DNA of 64,000 bases from NCBI GenBank assembly GCA_041391365.1, contig JAWKOC010000003.1:62001-126000 (forward strand), in the 5' to 3' direction. This DNA is from JAGRAX01 sp041391365. GTDB lineage: Bacteria > Bdellovibrionota_G > JALEGL01 > JAGRMV01. Every line of letters starts with the position of its first letter. Within the stretch, counting starts at the first letter, position 1. The translations under genes and the position numbers were made by a program. The notes beneath the pieces are model-generated. The model saw nothing but the letters and a program-made list of their open reading frames with translations. It was not told the origin of the DNA and did no database searches. This document shows positions 33,758 to 44,500 of the stretch, piece after piece.

Positions 33758-34759
33758 ATGTCGACAAATACTCGATCCATCATCACAGCTGTAGAACACT
33801 ACTTTCCGGAGAAGATTCTGACCAATGCCGACATGGAAAAATTGGTCGACACTTCTGACGAATGGATCCAGACACGAACAGGCATTCAAAAACGACGAAA
33901 AATTAAGCACGGAGAGGCGGCCAGCGATTTGGCTGCTCGAGCCATTGAAAAACTTTTGAAACAAAAGAAGATGGCTGCCAAAGACATTGAGTTGATCATC
34001 GTGGCCACAGTTACACCCGACATGATGTTTCCCTCCACGGCCTGCCGCATCCAAGAGAAAATTGGTGCTTCTCACGCCTGGGGATTTGATGTTTCGGCAG
34101 CATGCTCTGGATTTATTTTTGCTCTATCGACAGCAGATCAATTCATCGTCTCTGGTCGCTACAAAAATGCGCTGGTAGTGGGCGTCGATGTAATGAGCAG
34201 CATTTTGGACTACAAAGATCGAAATACCTGTGTGCTGTTTGGAGATGGATGTGGAGTGGTTTTGCTGGAACCAGAACCCGAAGCCTCAAGCCTAGGCATC
34301 ATTGATCACATCTGCAAAATCGATGGCAAAGGAGGTCAGTATCTCTATATGCCAGGGGGTGGTAGCTTGAATGGAACCAGTCAAAAAACACTGGATGAAA
34401 ACATGCATGTTGTCCACCAGGAAGGAAAACAAGTTTTCAAATACGCCGTGACCGAAATGGCCAATGTTTCCGAGGAAATTTTGGAAAAAAACAAACTTTC
34501 TGCGCAAGACATTGATTGTTTCATTCCTCACCAAGCCAACCTTCGTATCATCGAATCCTGTCAAAAACGTCTCAAACTTACCGACGACCAAGTGATCGTC
34601 AACATCCAGGAGTACGCCAACACGACTTCCGCTACCATTCCCACATGCATGTCCCAAGCTGTAGATGCAAAAAAAATCAAAAAAGGTGATTTGGTTCTGA
34701 TTGCGTCTTTTGGAGCAGGGTTCACATGGGGTGCTTCGCTGATCCGATGGGCCTACTGA
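33758..34759 (+). CDS. fabH: 3-oxoacyl-[ACP] synthase III
   Basis: A 333-residue KAS III starting fatty-acid synthesis by condensing an acyl-CoA with malonyl-ACP. The catalytic Cys116 is in FDVSAACSGFIFAL, His in DCFIPHQANLRII, and Asn in YANTTSATIP, giving the full Cys-His-Asn triad. AGGAAC precedes the ATG. Given the isobutyryl-CoA genes nearby, priming with branched acyl-CoA is possible but not readable from sequence. Confidence 0.94.
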   Translation: MSTNTRSIITAVEHYFPEKILTNADMEKLVDTSDEWIQTRTGIQKRRKIKHGEAASDLAARAIEKLLKQKKMAAKDIELIIVATVTPDMMFPSTACRIQEKIGASHAWGFDVSAACSGFIFALSTADQFIVSGRYKNALVVGVDVMSSILDYKDRNTCVLFGDGCGVVLLEPEPEASSLGIIDHICKIDGKGGQYLYMPGGGSLNGTSQKTLDENMHVVHQEGKQVFKYAVTEMANVSEEILEKNKLSAQDIDCFIPHQANLRIIESCQKRLKLTDDQVIVNIQEYANTTSATIPTCMSQAVDAKKIKKGDLVLIASFGAGFTWGASLIRWAY

Positions 34760-34875
34760 TTTTTTTCATGTTGTAAGCATGGCTCGCAAAATCACCATGT
34801 CAGGCATTTCCCTGAAATCATTTTTGTTTGTGTAGATTTTTTGATTTTTCGATCTTCTACAGGTAGTAGCAAATT

Positions 34876-35454
34876 ATGGATTTGTTCTGGTCTACATTTG
34901 AATCCAACTGGGGCAACATGCTCTTGGTCTCCAATCACCGGGGACTTGTCCACATCACGCTTCCATCTTCGAAAAATCAGCAGAATGTGTTGGAAGGGTT
35001 TTCAAAGAAAAAAGATCACATCATCACCCACAAAGAAAACAGCATTTTGTACCAAACCAAAAAGCAACTGGAAGAATATTTTGCGGGAAAATCGACGCAT
35101 TTCAATCTACCTCTTCATATCGAAGGCACTCCTTTTCAAACCAACGTATGGAATGCACTACGATGCATTCCCTTTGGAACCACATGGTCTTACAAAAAGC
35201 TTGCAACTTTTTTGGACAATCCCAAGGCGATAAGAGCTGTGGGGAATGCCAACAACAAAAATCCTTTGCCCATCGTTTTACCCTGCCATCGAGTCATTGG
35301 GAGCAACGGTGATTTGGTGGGGTATGCTGGTGGAGTGGAACTGAAGAAAAAGCTAATTGCCCACGAAGCTTCCACAGCGCAATTAGAATTTGGTGCCTCG
35401 GGTACTACGGACTTGATCGAACCACGACTGAGTCACATCACACCACAACACTAG
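34876..35454 (+). CDS. ogt: Methylated-DNA-protein cysteine methyltransferase
   Basis: A 192-residue O6-alkylguanine transferase repairing alkylated DNA by suicide transfer to Cys137 (LPIVLPCHRVIGSNG). The helix-turn-helix PFGTTWSYKKLATFL, the Asn hinge GNANNKNP and the YAGGVELKKKLIAHE loop are present. The C-terminal ~25 residues overlap the end of the convergent AlkA-like glycosylase gene by 72 nt, so two alkylation-repair genes are interlocked tail to tail. Confidence 0.93.
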   Translation: MDLFWSTFESNWGNMLLVSNHRGLVHITLPSSKNQQNVLEGFSKKKDHIITHKENSILYQTKKQLEEYFAGKSTHFNLPLHIEGTPFQTNVWNALRCIPFGTTWSYKKLATFLDNPKAIRAVGNANNKNPLPIVLPCHRVIGSNGDLVGYAGGVELKKKLIAHEASTAQLEFGASGTTDLIEPRLSHITPQH

Positions 35455-36267
35455 GCCCTGAAAGGGTGAATACTTTTCATATTTGCTTTTGATGTCTTTG
35501 TCGCTGGGCGCCTCAGATGTTTTCCACATGGTTTTGAGCTGTCCCCGCACCCAGCTATCTACGCCAAGTCCTTGATACCTTCCCATAAAACGCATGAGAT
35601 TGTCGACGACATAGGGTCCCACCCCAGGCAACCGAAGAATTTCCTTGCGAAGAACTTCATCCGCCCCTCCATCCGATGGCCAAGATTCGGGATCGATCTG
35701 TCCTGATGTCACCATCTGGGAAATCTTTTTCACATGAGGACCCCGATATCCACATCGAATTTTGTTTTGATAAAACGATTGTGGTTTTTTGGCCAATTCT
35801 TGTGCCGTAGGAAACAACCTATGACCTTTGACCTCTTCTCCAGCATGTTCACAAAGTCGATTCACCATCAAGGTGGTAAAACTCCAGCTGCAATTGGTGG
35901 TCAAAATCAATTTGATCAAATCCTCAAATACAGTTTGCGAGGTAAGCAATCGTCCCATGCCCAACTCGACAATCCATGAACGATCATGACGACTGGCCAT
36001 TTGATAAAATGGATTCATATCCTTTTGAAGCCCAAATATTTTTTTGATGGCCTGCACATGCGAGGAGGTTAATTTTCGACTGCTTTCCAAAAGCAACTTT
36101 CCTCGTTGCATACGAGCCTTCACAACGACATTTGGACCACGTAAGGCAAACTGGATGGAAGATCGGTCTTTTTGGGTTTGAAACGGTTGCAAGGAACTCC
36201 AACCGTGAGACATTAACACGGAAGAAAAATCAAAATATTGATCTACCGGAAGAGTGGTCTGAGCCAT
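35383..36267 (-). CDS. AlkA-like HhH-GPD DNA glycosylase
   Basis: A 294-residue glycosylase of the helix-hairpin-helix GPD superfamily. The HhH is LRLPGVGPYVVDNLMRF, and the catalytic Asp is in GLGVDSWVRGQL. There is no iron-sulfur Cys cluster. It fits the AlkA/OGG-type branch that removes alkylated or oxidised bases; the lesion cannot be defined. It is 3 bp after gcdH in the ald-gcdH operon, and its 3' end overlaps ogt. Confidence 0.8.
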   Translation of the reverse strand: MAQTTLPVDQYFDFSSVLMSHGWSSLQPFQTQKDRSSIQFALRGPNVVVKARMQRGKLLLESSRKLTSSHVQAIKKIFGLQKDMNPFYQMASRHDRSWIVELGMGRLLTSQTVFEDLIKLILTTNCSWSFTTLMVNRLCEHAGEEVKGHRLFPTAQELAKKPQSFYQNKIRCGYRGPHVKKISQMVTSGQIDPESWPSDGGADEVLRKEILRLPGVGPYVVDNLMRFMGRYQGLGVDSWVRGQLKTMWKTSEAPSDKDIKSKYEKYSPFQGLVLWCDVTQSWFDQVRSTRGTKF

Positions 36268-36270
36268 ACC

Positions 36271-37437
36271 TTATTCGAAGGCTGCAATTCCAGTAAGCGT
36301 TTGGCCGATGATCAATTGATGGATATCGTTTGTTCCCTCATAGGTATACACAGATTCCAAGTTGACCATGTGTCTCATGGAACAATATTCATCCAAAATT
36401 CCATTGCCACCCAAAATATCTCGACTCACTCTCGCAGCATCCAAAGCAATTTTTACGTTATTCATTTTTCCCATCGAAATGTGTGCAGGTGTGATTTTGC
36501 CTTGATCTTTGAGCTGGCCCAAACGGAATGCGAGAAGCTGACCTTTTGTGATCTCGGTGGCCATGTGAGCTAACTTTTGTTGAACCAACTGAAAACTTGC
36601 AATGGGCTTGTCGAACTGGATTCGATTTTTCGAATAATCCAGGACTTCATAAAAACATGCTCCTGCCGCACCCAAAGCACCCCAAGCAATTCCATATCGT
36701 GCCTGCGAAAGGCAACTCAGCGGTCCTTTCAGACCCACCACATTGGGTAACACGTTTTCCTGCGGAATTTCGCAGTGATCAAAGGACAACTCGGCAGTGT
36801 CGGAAGCTCGCAAGCTCAACTTGCCTTTGACCTCAGTTGCAGTGAACCCTGGAGTTCCCTTTTCAACAATGAATCCCCGAATGCCCTCATCGGTTTTGGC
36901 CCACACAATGGCAAGATCTGCCATGGTCCCATTGGTGATCCACATTTTTGTTCCATGCAGAACCCAACTGGAGCCTTTTTTTTCTGCTCGTGTGATCATC
37001 CCAGACGGATTGGAACCAAAATCAGGTTCTGTGAGTCCGAAACATCCTATTTTTTCTCCGGCCGCCATTCCTGGAAGCCATTTTTCTTTTTGCTCTTTGG
37101 AGCCAAATGCATAGATGGGATACATGCACAAGGATCCTTGGACCGAAGCAAAACTTCGAATGCCAGAATCTCCTCGTTCCAACTCTTGCAAGATCAACCC
37201 GTAAGAAATTGCATTGAGTCCAGCGCAATCATAACCCTGCAAGTTCGCCCCCAAAAGCCCCAGCTCACCCATGGTTTTGATCAAGTGTCGGGGAAACGTT
37301 CCTTCGGCCGCATGTTTGGCGATGATGGGAAGAACTTCATCCTGAACAAAGCTACGAACCGTATCACGGATCATCAGCTCCTCTGGGGAAAAAAGTTCCG
37401 TCAACAACACATAATCTAGGCTTTCATAAGGCTTCAT
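36271..37437 (-). CDS. gcdH: Glutaryl-CoA dehydrogenase
   Basis: A 388-residue acyl-CoA dehydrogenase of the glutaryl-CoA type. FGLTEPDFGSNPSGMITRA, SWVLHGTKMWITNG, RYGIAWGALGAAGACF and the C-terminal YTYEGTNDIHQLIIGQTLTG are the group's hallmark blocks, with the catalytic Glu in YEGT. It oxidises and decarboxylates glutaryl-CoA to crotonyl-CoA in lysine and tryptophan breakdown, feeding the crotonase/HBD/thiolase genes at 19-22 kb. It follows ald by 9 bp and precedes the AlkA-like gene by 3 bp. Confidence 0.93.
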   Translation of the reverse strand: MKPYESLDYVLLTELFSPEELMIRDTVRSFVQDEVLPIIAKHAAEGTFPRHLIKTMGELGLLGANLQGYDCAGLNAISYGLILQELERGDSGIRSFASVQGSLCMYPIYAFGSKEQKEKWLPGMAAGEKIGCFGLTEPDFGSNPSGMITRAEKKGSSWVLHGTKMWITNGTMADLAIVWAKTDEGIRGFIVEKGTPGFTATEVKGKLSLRASDTAELSFDHCEIPQENVLPNVVGLKGPLSCLSQARYGIAWGALGAAGACFYEVLDYSKNRIQFDKPIASFQLVQQKLAHMATEITKGQLLAFRLGQLKDQGKITPAHISMGKMNNVKIALDAARVSRDILGGNGILDEYCSMRHMVNLESVYTYEGTNDIHQLIIGQTLTGIAAFE

Positions 37438-37446
37438 GATTTCTCC

Positions 37447-38562
37447 TCAAACAATCAAACTGCTCAATTCTCGAAACGGCATTTCCAAAGCTTGCGCCAC
37501 AGCTTGATACGTGATGTGACCTTTGTAGGCATTGACGCCCAACTGGAATCCATAGTCATCCGACAAGGTTTGATCAAAACCTTTTTCCACCATCTTGCGT
37601 GCATATCCCAATGTGGCATTGGTCAACGCATAAGTCGAAGAATTGGGAACCGCTCCCGGCATATTGGCCACACAGTAGTGCAAAACTCCATCCACAAAAA
37701 ACGTCGGTTGATCAAAGGTTGTGGGTTTGCATGTTTCCACACATCCACCTTGATCCACAGCCACATCCACAATGACAGAGCCTTTGCGCATTTTTGAAAT
37801 CATCTCTTTTGTCACCAATTTGGGTGCCCGAGCACCAGGGAGCAAAACTGCACCAATGAGCAAATCGGATGTCACCACAGATCTTTCAATATTATACGTA
37901 TTGGATTTGAGTGTCGTGATTTTGGATCCAAAAACATCGTCTAAATATTCCAATCGATGAATGTCCACATCAATGACAGTTACATTGGCGCCCAACCCCA
38001 CAGCAACTTTGCATGCATTGATTCCAACCACACCCCCACCGATGATGGTGACTTTTCCGCGATCAATTCCTGGAACGCCCCCCAACAGGACTCCTCTGCC
38101 ACCATTTTCTTTTTGGAGCCAGCTCGCGCCGATCTGGGCTGCCATTTTTCCTGCCACTTCACTCATGGGTTTGAGAAGCGGCAATGCACGATTGTGATCT
38201 TCGATGGTTTCATAGGCAATTGCCGTAACTTTTTTCTCGACCAGTACATTGGCCAACTCAGGCGCTACGGCAAGGTGAAAAAAAGTATAGATGATTTGCT
38301 GAGGTTGAATGCGATCAAATTCGGATGCAATGGGTTCTTTGACTTTGATGATCAACTGAGCCTGTTTCCATACTTGTTCGGGTGTATCAACAATTTTTGC
38401 CCCTACTTCGATGTATTGTTGATCGGCGATTCCACTTCCCAATCCAGCGCCTTTCTCCACCAGTACGGTCGCACCAGCTTTGATCAATTCCTTTACGCCA
38501 GCAGGTACAAGTCCAACACGATATTCTTGAATTTTGATTTCCTTTGGTACACCAACAATCAT
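37447..38562 (-). CDS. ald: Alanine dehydrogenase
   Basis: A 371-residue NAD-dependent enzyme converting alanine to pyruvate and ammonia. It has MIVGVPKEIKIQEYRVGL, KVKEPIASEFDRI, the NAD motif VTIIGGGVVGINACKVAVGLGANV, and DVAVDQGGCVETCKPT. I chose the ATG at 38562 because GGAG lies 6 nt before it. The frame stays open 79 codons further upstream, but that part overlaps no family sequence. It heads an operon with gcdH and the glycosylase gene, pointing to amino-acid catabolism. Confidence 0.95.
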   Translation of the reverse strand: MIVGVPKEIKIQEYRVGLVPAGVKELIKAGATVLVEKGAGLGSGIADQQYIEVGAKIVDTPEQVWKQAQLIIKVKEPIASEFDRIQPQQIIYTFFHLAVAPELANVLVEKKVTAIAYETIEDHNRALPLLKPMSEVAGKMAAQIGASWLQKENGGRGVLLGGVPGIDRGKVTIIGGGVVGINACKVAVGLGANVTVIDVDIHRLEYLDDVFGSKITTLKSNTYNIERSVVTSDLLIGAVLLPGARAPKLVTKEMISKMRKGSVIVDVAVDQGGCVETCKPTTFDQPTFFVDGVLHYCVANMPGAVPNSSTYALTNATLGYARKMVEKGFDQTLSDDYGFQLGVNAYKGHITYQAVAQALEMPFRELSSLIV

Positions 38563-38647
38563 TTTTGTCTCCATTCTGGGGAATAGATCTATCAAATCTT
38601 GTCGAGTTCGCAATGGAAACCTTGAGTGACTGTACGACGCGACCAGC

Positions 38648-40657
38648 TCAATAGGAAAAACGAGAACTCCACCTGCACTCAGGACCGATTTGGCCCAGTT
38701 CAGGTCGAAGTTGATAGTAGTTTTCCGGTCTGATTCCTTCTTCTTCGATGACCTTCGCTTGCTGAGACAGAGTTTGATTTCCTGATCCCAAAAAACCAAA
38801 ATTGGGAAAATTGCGATGTTTATTGTTCAAAATACTGATTTGACCTACTGGATAGGGAGTTTCAAAAAGCAGATTCGGGCCAGAAGGATAGTCCTGATCC
38901 ATCGAAAAAACATTGTCATTGACCTGGACAGATTTTCCAAGCGAAGCATTGCTCTGATACCCACTGTGATGACTCAACAAGCGAAACCCTCCTTGAGCCA
39001 AAAACAAATTGTTTGAGAACTCCAAACGGTCCAACCTGGCTTTGGATTCAAAAATGGTCAAGTTGGCTTTGTCAGTATGAACAATATTGTGGCTGATGCG
39101 GTTGTTTTTGCTCCAATGTACAGGTGTTCCACTCTCATGAAGAGTGAAATTGAAAAGTCGAGTGACTCCTTGCCCACCCGTTACATCAAAAACGTTGCAA
39201 TCTACAATAAAATGAGAAGCCACAGCCTCGATACTCATGCTCTGCTTGTTGAGAAACAAATTTTCAGAAATGTAAAAAGAATATCCGGAAGGCAAGGCAT
39301 GATTGGCGTATCCCGATCCAGGTTCCAAATTGTTGAAGGCCAACGAAAGTTTTTGGTCAAAAAAGTTTCGGATGACGTGACCGTTGTTGGTTGCGATTCG
39401 AAAAAATTCCAATGCGATGACATTATAATTTTTTGGATCATGGCCAGTTTGAAATTCTACGTCCTCAATCAAAAAATCTTCCAACGCCACGTTCGTGATT
39501 TGCTCGCCTTGAAAATTTCGGCCATTGAATTTGATCCCAAAACCTTCGGGATAATCTACTCGGCCTCTCCGAATCACAAGATCCTTATATCTTCCGACTG
39601 TCCAAACAGCTCCTCGATTGTATCCCTGGAATTTTGAAGAATTCGATACCCAAAAATTTTCCAATCGAAATTCATTCGCTGAAGCCGATTTTTGAACATG
39701 TGTTCCCGCATTATTTTGATTCAAAATGGCCGACCACTCAAAATCTTTCAAATCGATATCCTGAAGACGAACTCCACCAATGTTCAGAGAGTTGATTCCA
39801 TATTCTGTTTTCTTGTTCCGACCATCCAACGTGAGTGTATGAAGAAGAATATGAGCATGCTCTTGAGAAGTGCTTTCTTGCCCATCGGTTTGATCAACTC
39901 CCGACACATGAAAAATCTCATCTTGAGATAAGCTGCGAATCACAACACCTTTTCGTGATTCTCCTTGGATGCAAATCTGTTTGGGAAGAGTCAGACTTTG
40001 CGATTCGGTATAAATTCCATCCGCAAGAAAAATTTCATCCCGATTTGGGACACTCACAACTCCAAATGCATATTGAAGCGTTTTGCAAGGAGCATTTTGA
40101 TCACATTGCCCTTGATCCACTCCAGTAGGGGACAAAAAGATTTCTTGGTTCTGACACCCTGTCTTGGCTTGGTCTTGTGTATCAAAAAAAATCTCGGCAT
40201 GGAGCGTCCGTGCCATGGCATGGTTGTCTTTTTGTGAAATCACAACTCGTTGGGAACCAAACACCGGCTTGGGGGTTACGACATGTTGAAAATGGCCACC
40301 CATGCAGGGTACCGTTTCTTTTTCAGCCAAAAAGGAACCCCAGATCACCACATCTTGTCCAGTGTTGTCACAACTTCCCGTCAGTTCAACGGGTTCAAAA
40401 AAAACGGCGCGGGCTGGTGATGTCAGGCTCAATGGCGAATGACTTTGCGTTTGGTTCTGGTTATTGGCTCCAGCAGATTGTACCGAAGATCCAAAACCTT
40501 GATTGCTTATCCATGTGCTTGCACCCTCAGAAAAGAAAATAAATCCAGATGGCTCCGATAGCCCATCAAAGTGCAAACTCTGTCCCCCACCATGGTTTCC
40601 ACAAGCCACACTCAACAGTGTGATCACAAACCATTTCCTCGACCTTCTCTTTTTCAT
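38648..40657 (-). CDS. Parallel beta-helix lipoprotein (DUF1565-like)
   Basis: A 669-residue exported protein. MKKRRSRKWFVITLLSVAC is a lipoprotein signal with a VAC-G lipobox. After a ~150-residue Asn/Gln/Ser-rich N-terminal part comes the DUF1565-type entry motif (EIFLSPTGVDQGQCDQNAPCKTLQYAF...DEIFLADGIY), then repeated right-handed beta-helix rungs as in pectate-lyase-fold proteins. Its role could be polysaccharide binding or cleavage, or a structural surface function. No catalytic triad is evident by eye. It stands between ald and the MscS gene and shares no overlap with either. Confidence 0.75.
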   Translation of the reverse strand: MKKRRSRKWFVITLLSVACGNHGGGQSLHFDGLSEPSGFIFFSEGASTWISNQGFGSSVQSAGANNQNQTQSHSPLSLTSPARAVFFEPVELTGSCDNTGQDVVIWGSFLAEKETVPCMGGHFQHVVTPKPVFGSQRVVISQKDNHAMARTLHAEIFFDTQDQAKTGCQNQEIFLSPTGVDQGQCDQNAPCKTLQYAFGVVSVPNRDEIFLADGIYTESQSLTLPKQICIQGESRKGVVIRSLSQDEIFHVSGVDQTDGQESTSQEHAHILLHTLTLDGRNKKTEYGINSLNIGGVRLQDIDLKDFEWSAILNQNNAGTHVQKSASANEFRLENFWVSNSSKFQGYNRGAVWTVGRYKDLVIRRGRVDYPEGFGIKFNGRNFQGEQITNVALEDFLIEDVEFQTGHDPKNYNVIALEFFRIATNNGHVIRNFFDQKLSLAFNNLEPGSGYANHALPSGYSFYISENLFLNKQSMSIEAVASHFIVDCNVFDVTGGQGVTRLFNFTLHESGTPVHWSKNNRISHNIVHTDKANLTIFESKARLDRLEFSNNLFLAQGGFRLLSHHSGYQSNASLGKSVQVNDNVFSMDQDYPSGPNLLFETPYPVGQISILNNKHRNFPNFGFLGSGNQTLSQQAKVIEEEGIRPENYYQLRPELGQIGPECRWSSRFSY

Positions 40658-40734
40658 GGGCCCCAAATACCTCTTTTTGTACTGACTTTCAAGGGTGAAG
40701 CATTCAAGATATTGAAATCAATGAATGTTTTTCT

Positions 40735-41544
40735 CTATTGAGAATGTTGCAAGGCGTAAAATGGTCGAGGAATTTGATGCTGGTCAAAAAGCTCTCGGAT
40801 CCTCAGAGTCAAATCTGATTCAAAAGGTTTTTCATAGCGAGTTTCAATCACATACGCTTTGATTCGAATGCGAATGCACAAAACTTCGCGGAACATTTCT
40901 TCGGAAAATAAAATAAAAAAAGGCTTTTTCAAGTAGACATACCGACTAGAAATGATGATTTCACGAAGCCACTGTTCCAATTGGTCCAGGTCAGCGTGAA
41001 TGGAAACATAAAAATCATTTTGTGTCATCATGTCCAATGCGCCCGAATTCGCCGAGGTAACGGTTTCCGAAATAAACTGATTGTTCGGAATGGTCACCGT
41101 ACTGTCATCCAAAGTACGAAGTTGTGTGCTGCGAAGACCAATGGAAAGAACATCTCCATAGGCTCCACCAAAAGAAACTCGATCCCCAACCTGAAAAGGT
41201 CTCTCAAACAAAATCAAAAATCCTGAAAGAACCGATGCAGCAACGTCCTTGAGTCCAAACCCTACCGCTACGGCCAGTGAACCTCCAATGGCAAAAATGA
41301 CTTCACGGGAAAATCCAAAAATGGCCAAAATAGAAATGGCAAAACCTACCAAAAGAACCAGGAATCGAACCACCGTCGTCCATTGTTCGATCAATAGCCG
41401 GTATTCAGGAAATTTTGAAAGCAACCTGGTTTTGCTTCCAATGATCAATTTCGAAATGATCACTACGCCCATCGCCAAAAAAATACTGAGTAAGATAGAT
41501 GACAATTGAATGGCCGAAAACAAATCTTTGAAAGGTGTGTCCAT
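40735..41544 (-). CDS. mscS: MscS-family mechanosensitive channel
   Basis: A 269-residue small-conductance mechanosensitive channel. Two or three transmembrane helices near the N-terminus (LLSIFLAMGVVIISKLII, VVRFLVLLVGFAISILAIF) precede the pore helix AIGGSLAVAVGFGLKDVAAS and FERPFQVGDRVSFGGAYGDV, which match MscS TM3 and the beta domain. The C-terminal part is the MscS alpha/beta domain. It starts by TAATG overlap with the stop of the 1022-residue ATPase gene, with AAGGAG upstream, so the two are translationally coupled. This channel may be controlled by or coupled to that ATPase. Confidence 0.9.
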   Translation of the reverse strand: MDTPFKDLFSAIQLSSILLSIFLAMGVVIISKLIIGSKTRLLSKFPEYRLLIEQWTTVVRFLVLLVGFAISILAIFGFSREVIFAIGGSLAVAVGFGLKDVAASVLSGFLILFERPFQVGDRVSFGGAYGDVLSIGLRSTQLRTLDDSTVTIPNNQFISETVTSANSGALDMMTQNDFYVSIHADLDQLEQWLREIIISSRYVYLKKPFFILFSEEMFREVLCIRIRIKAYVIETRYEKPFESDLTLRIRELFDQHQIPRPFYALQHSQ

Positions 41545-44500
41545 TAGACCTTCTCTCCTTGATAGAGTAAATTTCGTCGAAGAAGATAGTGAGATACCGA
41601 ACGATACCAAAAGGAATCCAAATGTAGTGTTTTGCTTCTGGCGTTTTCATACACAATTCCATGAACATCCAAGGTTTCAAGCAAACGATCTACAATCTGC
41701 TCGTGAGATCTCAAAACACTGCACAAATTTTCACGACTGAGTCCATTGTGTTCCACAATTGCGGCCAAAAGCATCAATGCTGGATCTGAAATTTTTTCTA
41801 GAACAACAGAGTCCGGCACATCAAACAAAGCAACCTTGGCAGAAGATGCTGAAACCTGCAGCGAGCTGGTCCAAAAATACATCGCTTCTCGTGGGTTTCC
41901 TTTCGTAAAATCCCACAAAATTCTGAAATACAGTTCTTTTTCTTTTTCTTTTTGATCCCAGCTTCGAGGTTTCCATGAATTTTTTTCGCTGTACGAGAAT
42001 TGAGAAAAGTCCAATGACATATCAAATTCTTCATTCCGGGAAAAAATCAGTTGTTTGATTTCTTCTTCCTTTAACCCTTTGAGATGAAAAACATGAGAAA
42101 AACAATTCATATCTGCCATGGCGTGGCGTAAAAATCCCCAGGTATGAATATTCAAGGTGCAAAGCCAAAAATGTTTTTTGGCTTTGAGCATAAGGTTCAA
42201 AAGAAATGAAAATGCATCAAAACCTCCAATGGTTCGTAGAACTGCATTTTCAAGACGCTCAATGATAAACACTTGAGGCTCCAATTCATTAAAATGATCG
42301 ATCAAGTGCTGCTCAGATTCAAATTCCTGATCAAAAATAGACTTCGATATAAGAGAAAACAATTTATTTTTTTGATACGAACCATATGGAATACGAACAC
42401 GTTTCCAATCGTTGTGACTCTGAAAACAAAATTGATCCAAAAGAGCACTTTTCCCGATGCCACGCTCCCCGGTCAGCAATATGGTTCGACCCGTTTCAGA
42501 CTCTTTCCACTTGATGTACGCATCTTGCAGTGAAGTAGAAATTTCTTTTTGACCAACATGCCATTGAGATTTCCACAGGCTGTATTGCCCAAATGCCTCT
42601 TCGTAACCTTCAGGAAGATTTTGAAAACTGATCTGTGTAGAACGTTGCTTCCTTGATCTCTCCAAAATGGCTCGGCTGACCATGGCCTGAAACCTTTTGC
42701 TTACTTGTGTATCAATGAGTCGTTTTCCAATACGTCTCCATGCAATGAGGTATACGCCGAACCCACCTCCCAGAAGCAAAAGCGCAGGTTCCCAGATTTT
42801 TCCTTTGGAAGCATCCAACCATTTTTTCCATCGAGCGTCTGCAGAAACATTTCTGCATGTTTGCCTCCAATTCTCAATGTGTCTACGTACACCCCAAAGT
42901 AACATTGGTAGAGCCAAAAGAGCGGCCATCTGCCCAAGCCATTGCTCCATCCACGAAATGGTAAAAAACTGCGTAAGAAAAATGGCAACCACTTTCCACA
43001 CTACCCAGAGTCGAAGCAGATAAAAGGGAATCAACCGAAACGTCGACTCGATGGCCAATACCTCTGCTTGTGCTTGCCCATAGCTTCGATATTTTCGCTG
43101 ACTGATGATGGGAACGATGGCTTCCAAAACACCCAAAAAAAGAAAATATTGAAGAAAAAGTGTCAAATAGGGGATAAGACTCTGGAGCTCCGAAAATCCT
43201 GATTGGGTCCCCAATGAAATCAACAAAAAACTCGCGCACCCAATCACAAAAAATGGGTAGAAAGACTCCAAAAGATCGGCACACCAGTGAAGAAACCTAG
43301 AAAAGGAACTTCGAACAAACCACGATTGTGTCAGATTGCGAAAGCCTTGAATCAAAGGCGTTTGAAAACGAAACGCTGCATAGGTCACCAAAATCAAAAA
43401 TAACACTTTTGACCACTGTCGTATCCATTTGAGCCACTGCCAGAGCCACTGCGCAGGACTTCTCTGGGAAGAAATTTGACTTCGAGTCCATTTGTATTTG
43501 ATTTTGTGCAATGAAAAAACGATCTCTGCGTACATGCTATGAATTTCGGTATGCACATACAAAAATGGAGATCGATCTGCTTTTTGTTCGACCTTTCTCC
43601 AATGCCCTTGAGAGTCGACGAGTAGGTCTGCCCGAAACATTTTGAGCAAAAATCTCAATGCCTGTTCAGATTCCATCGCACTTTGGATAAAATCTTTTCG
43701 CTCCCCGACCACCAAAGACAAGAAATTCCCAAAATCATTTTTTCGTTTCTGATAACTTTGGATCACATCCATTTCTTTGGGATACTGAAGTTCCAAAGCG
43801 CCAAAACTTTTCAAGATCATTCCTTGATCAGGAGGTTGTGGGGGATCAAAAAACTGTGGATCTTCCATGCGAAGATTTGATTCATGAAGCGCTTGCTTGA
43901 CTTGGTCCATGGTAGAGGTCCACAAAGAAGCTTGTCCACTTCCATTGTTTTCCAATCCAGCTTTTTCAAACGCAATCCAAAATTGCTCGCGTTTGGTTTT
44001 CCAATTCTCCAAACGATCAGCCATCTGTTTGGATTGACTAGCAATCATCGCTCGATAGCGGTTCAAATCTGCATAAGCGTTTTCCAATTTTTCTTTTTCA
44101 ACATAAACCTCACGTGTGATGTCAGACTGATTCGTCTTGTTGATTTGTTTGGCGATAAGTTCTTTGTTTTTTTCTACTTTTTTGTTCTCTTGCTGAACCT
44201 GATCAATTTGTTTTTGAGCTTGCTCTTTGGTTTCTTGAATGAACTTGATGGATTTTGCATCTTCCCATTTCTTTTTTCTCTGCTCCAAAGGAAGATCTAA
44301 GGCTCTCATCATCAACGTAGCAAGCCGCCTCTCTTGGCTTTTTTCTTCAGGCGTTTCTTCAAGTTTTGCAGACCATTTTGATTTTTCTTGAGTTGCCTCA
44401 TCTGAAAGAAACCAACGAGGATCCAGAATGCTTTGCAAGCGATGGAAATCCACCGATTGATTTTCTAAAAATGCCTGGAGAAGTTGGACCTTTTCAGAAA

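Noticed and set aside
38563..38799. N-terminal extension of alanine dehydrogenase
   Set aside because: The 79 extra codons do not resemble the family, and a GGAG-preceded ATG at 38562 begins the normal N-terminus.
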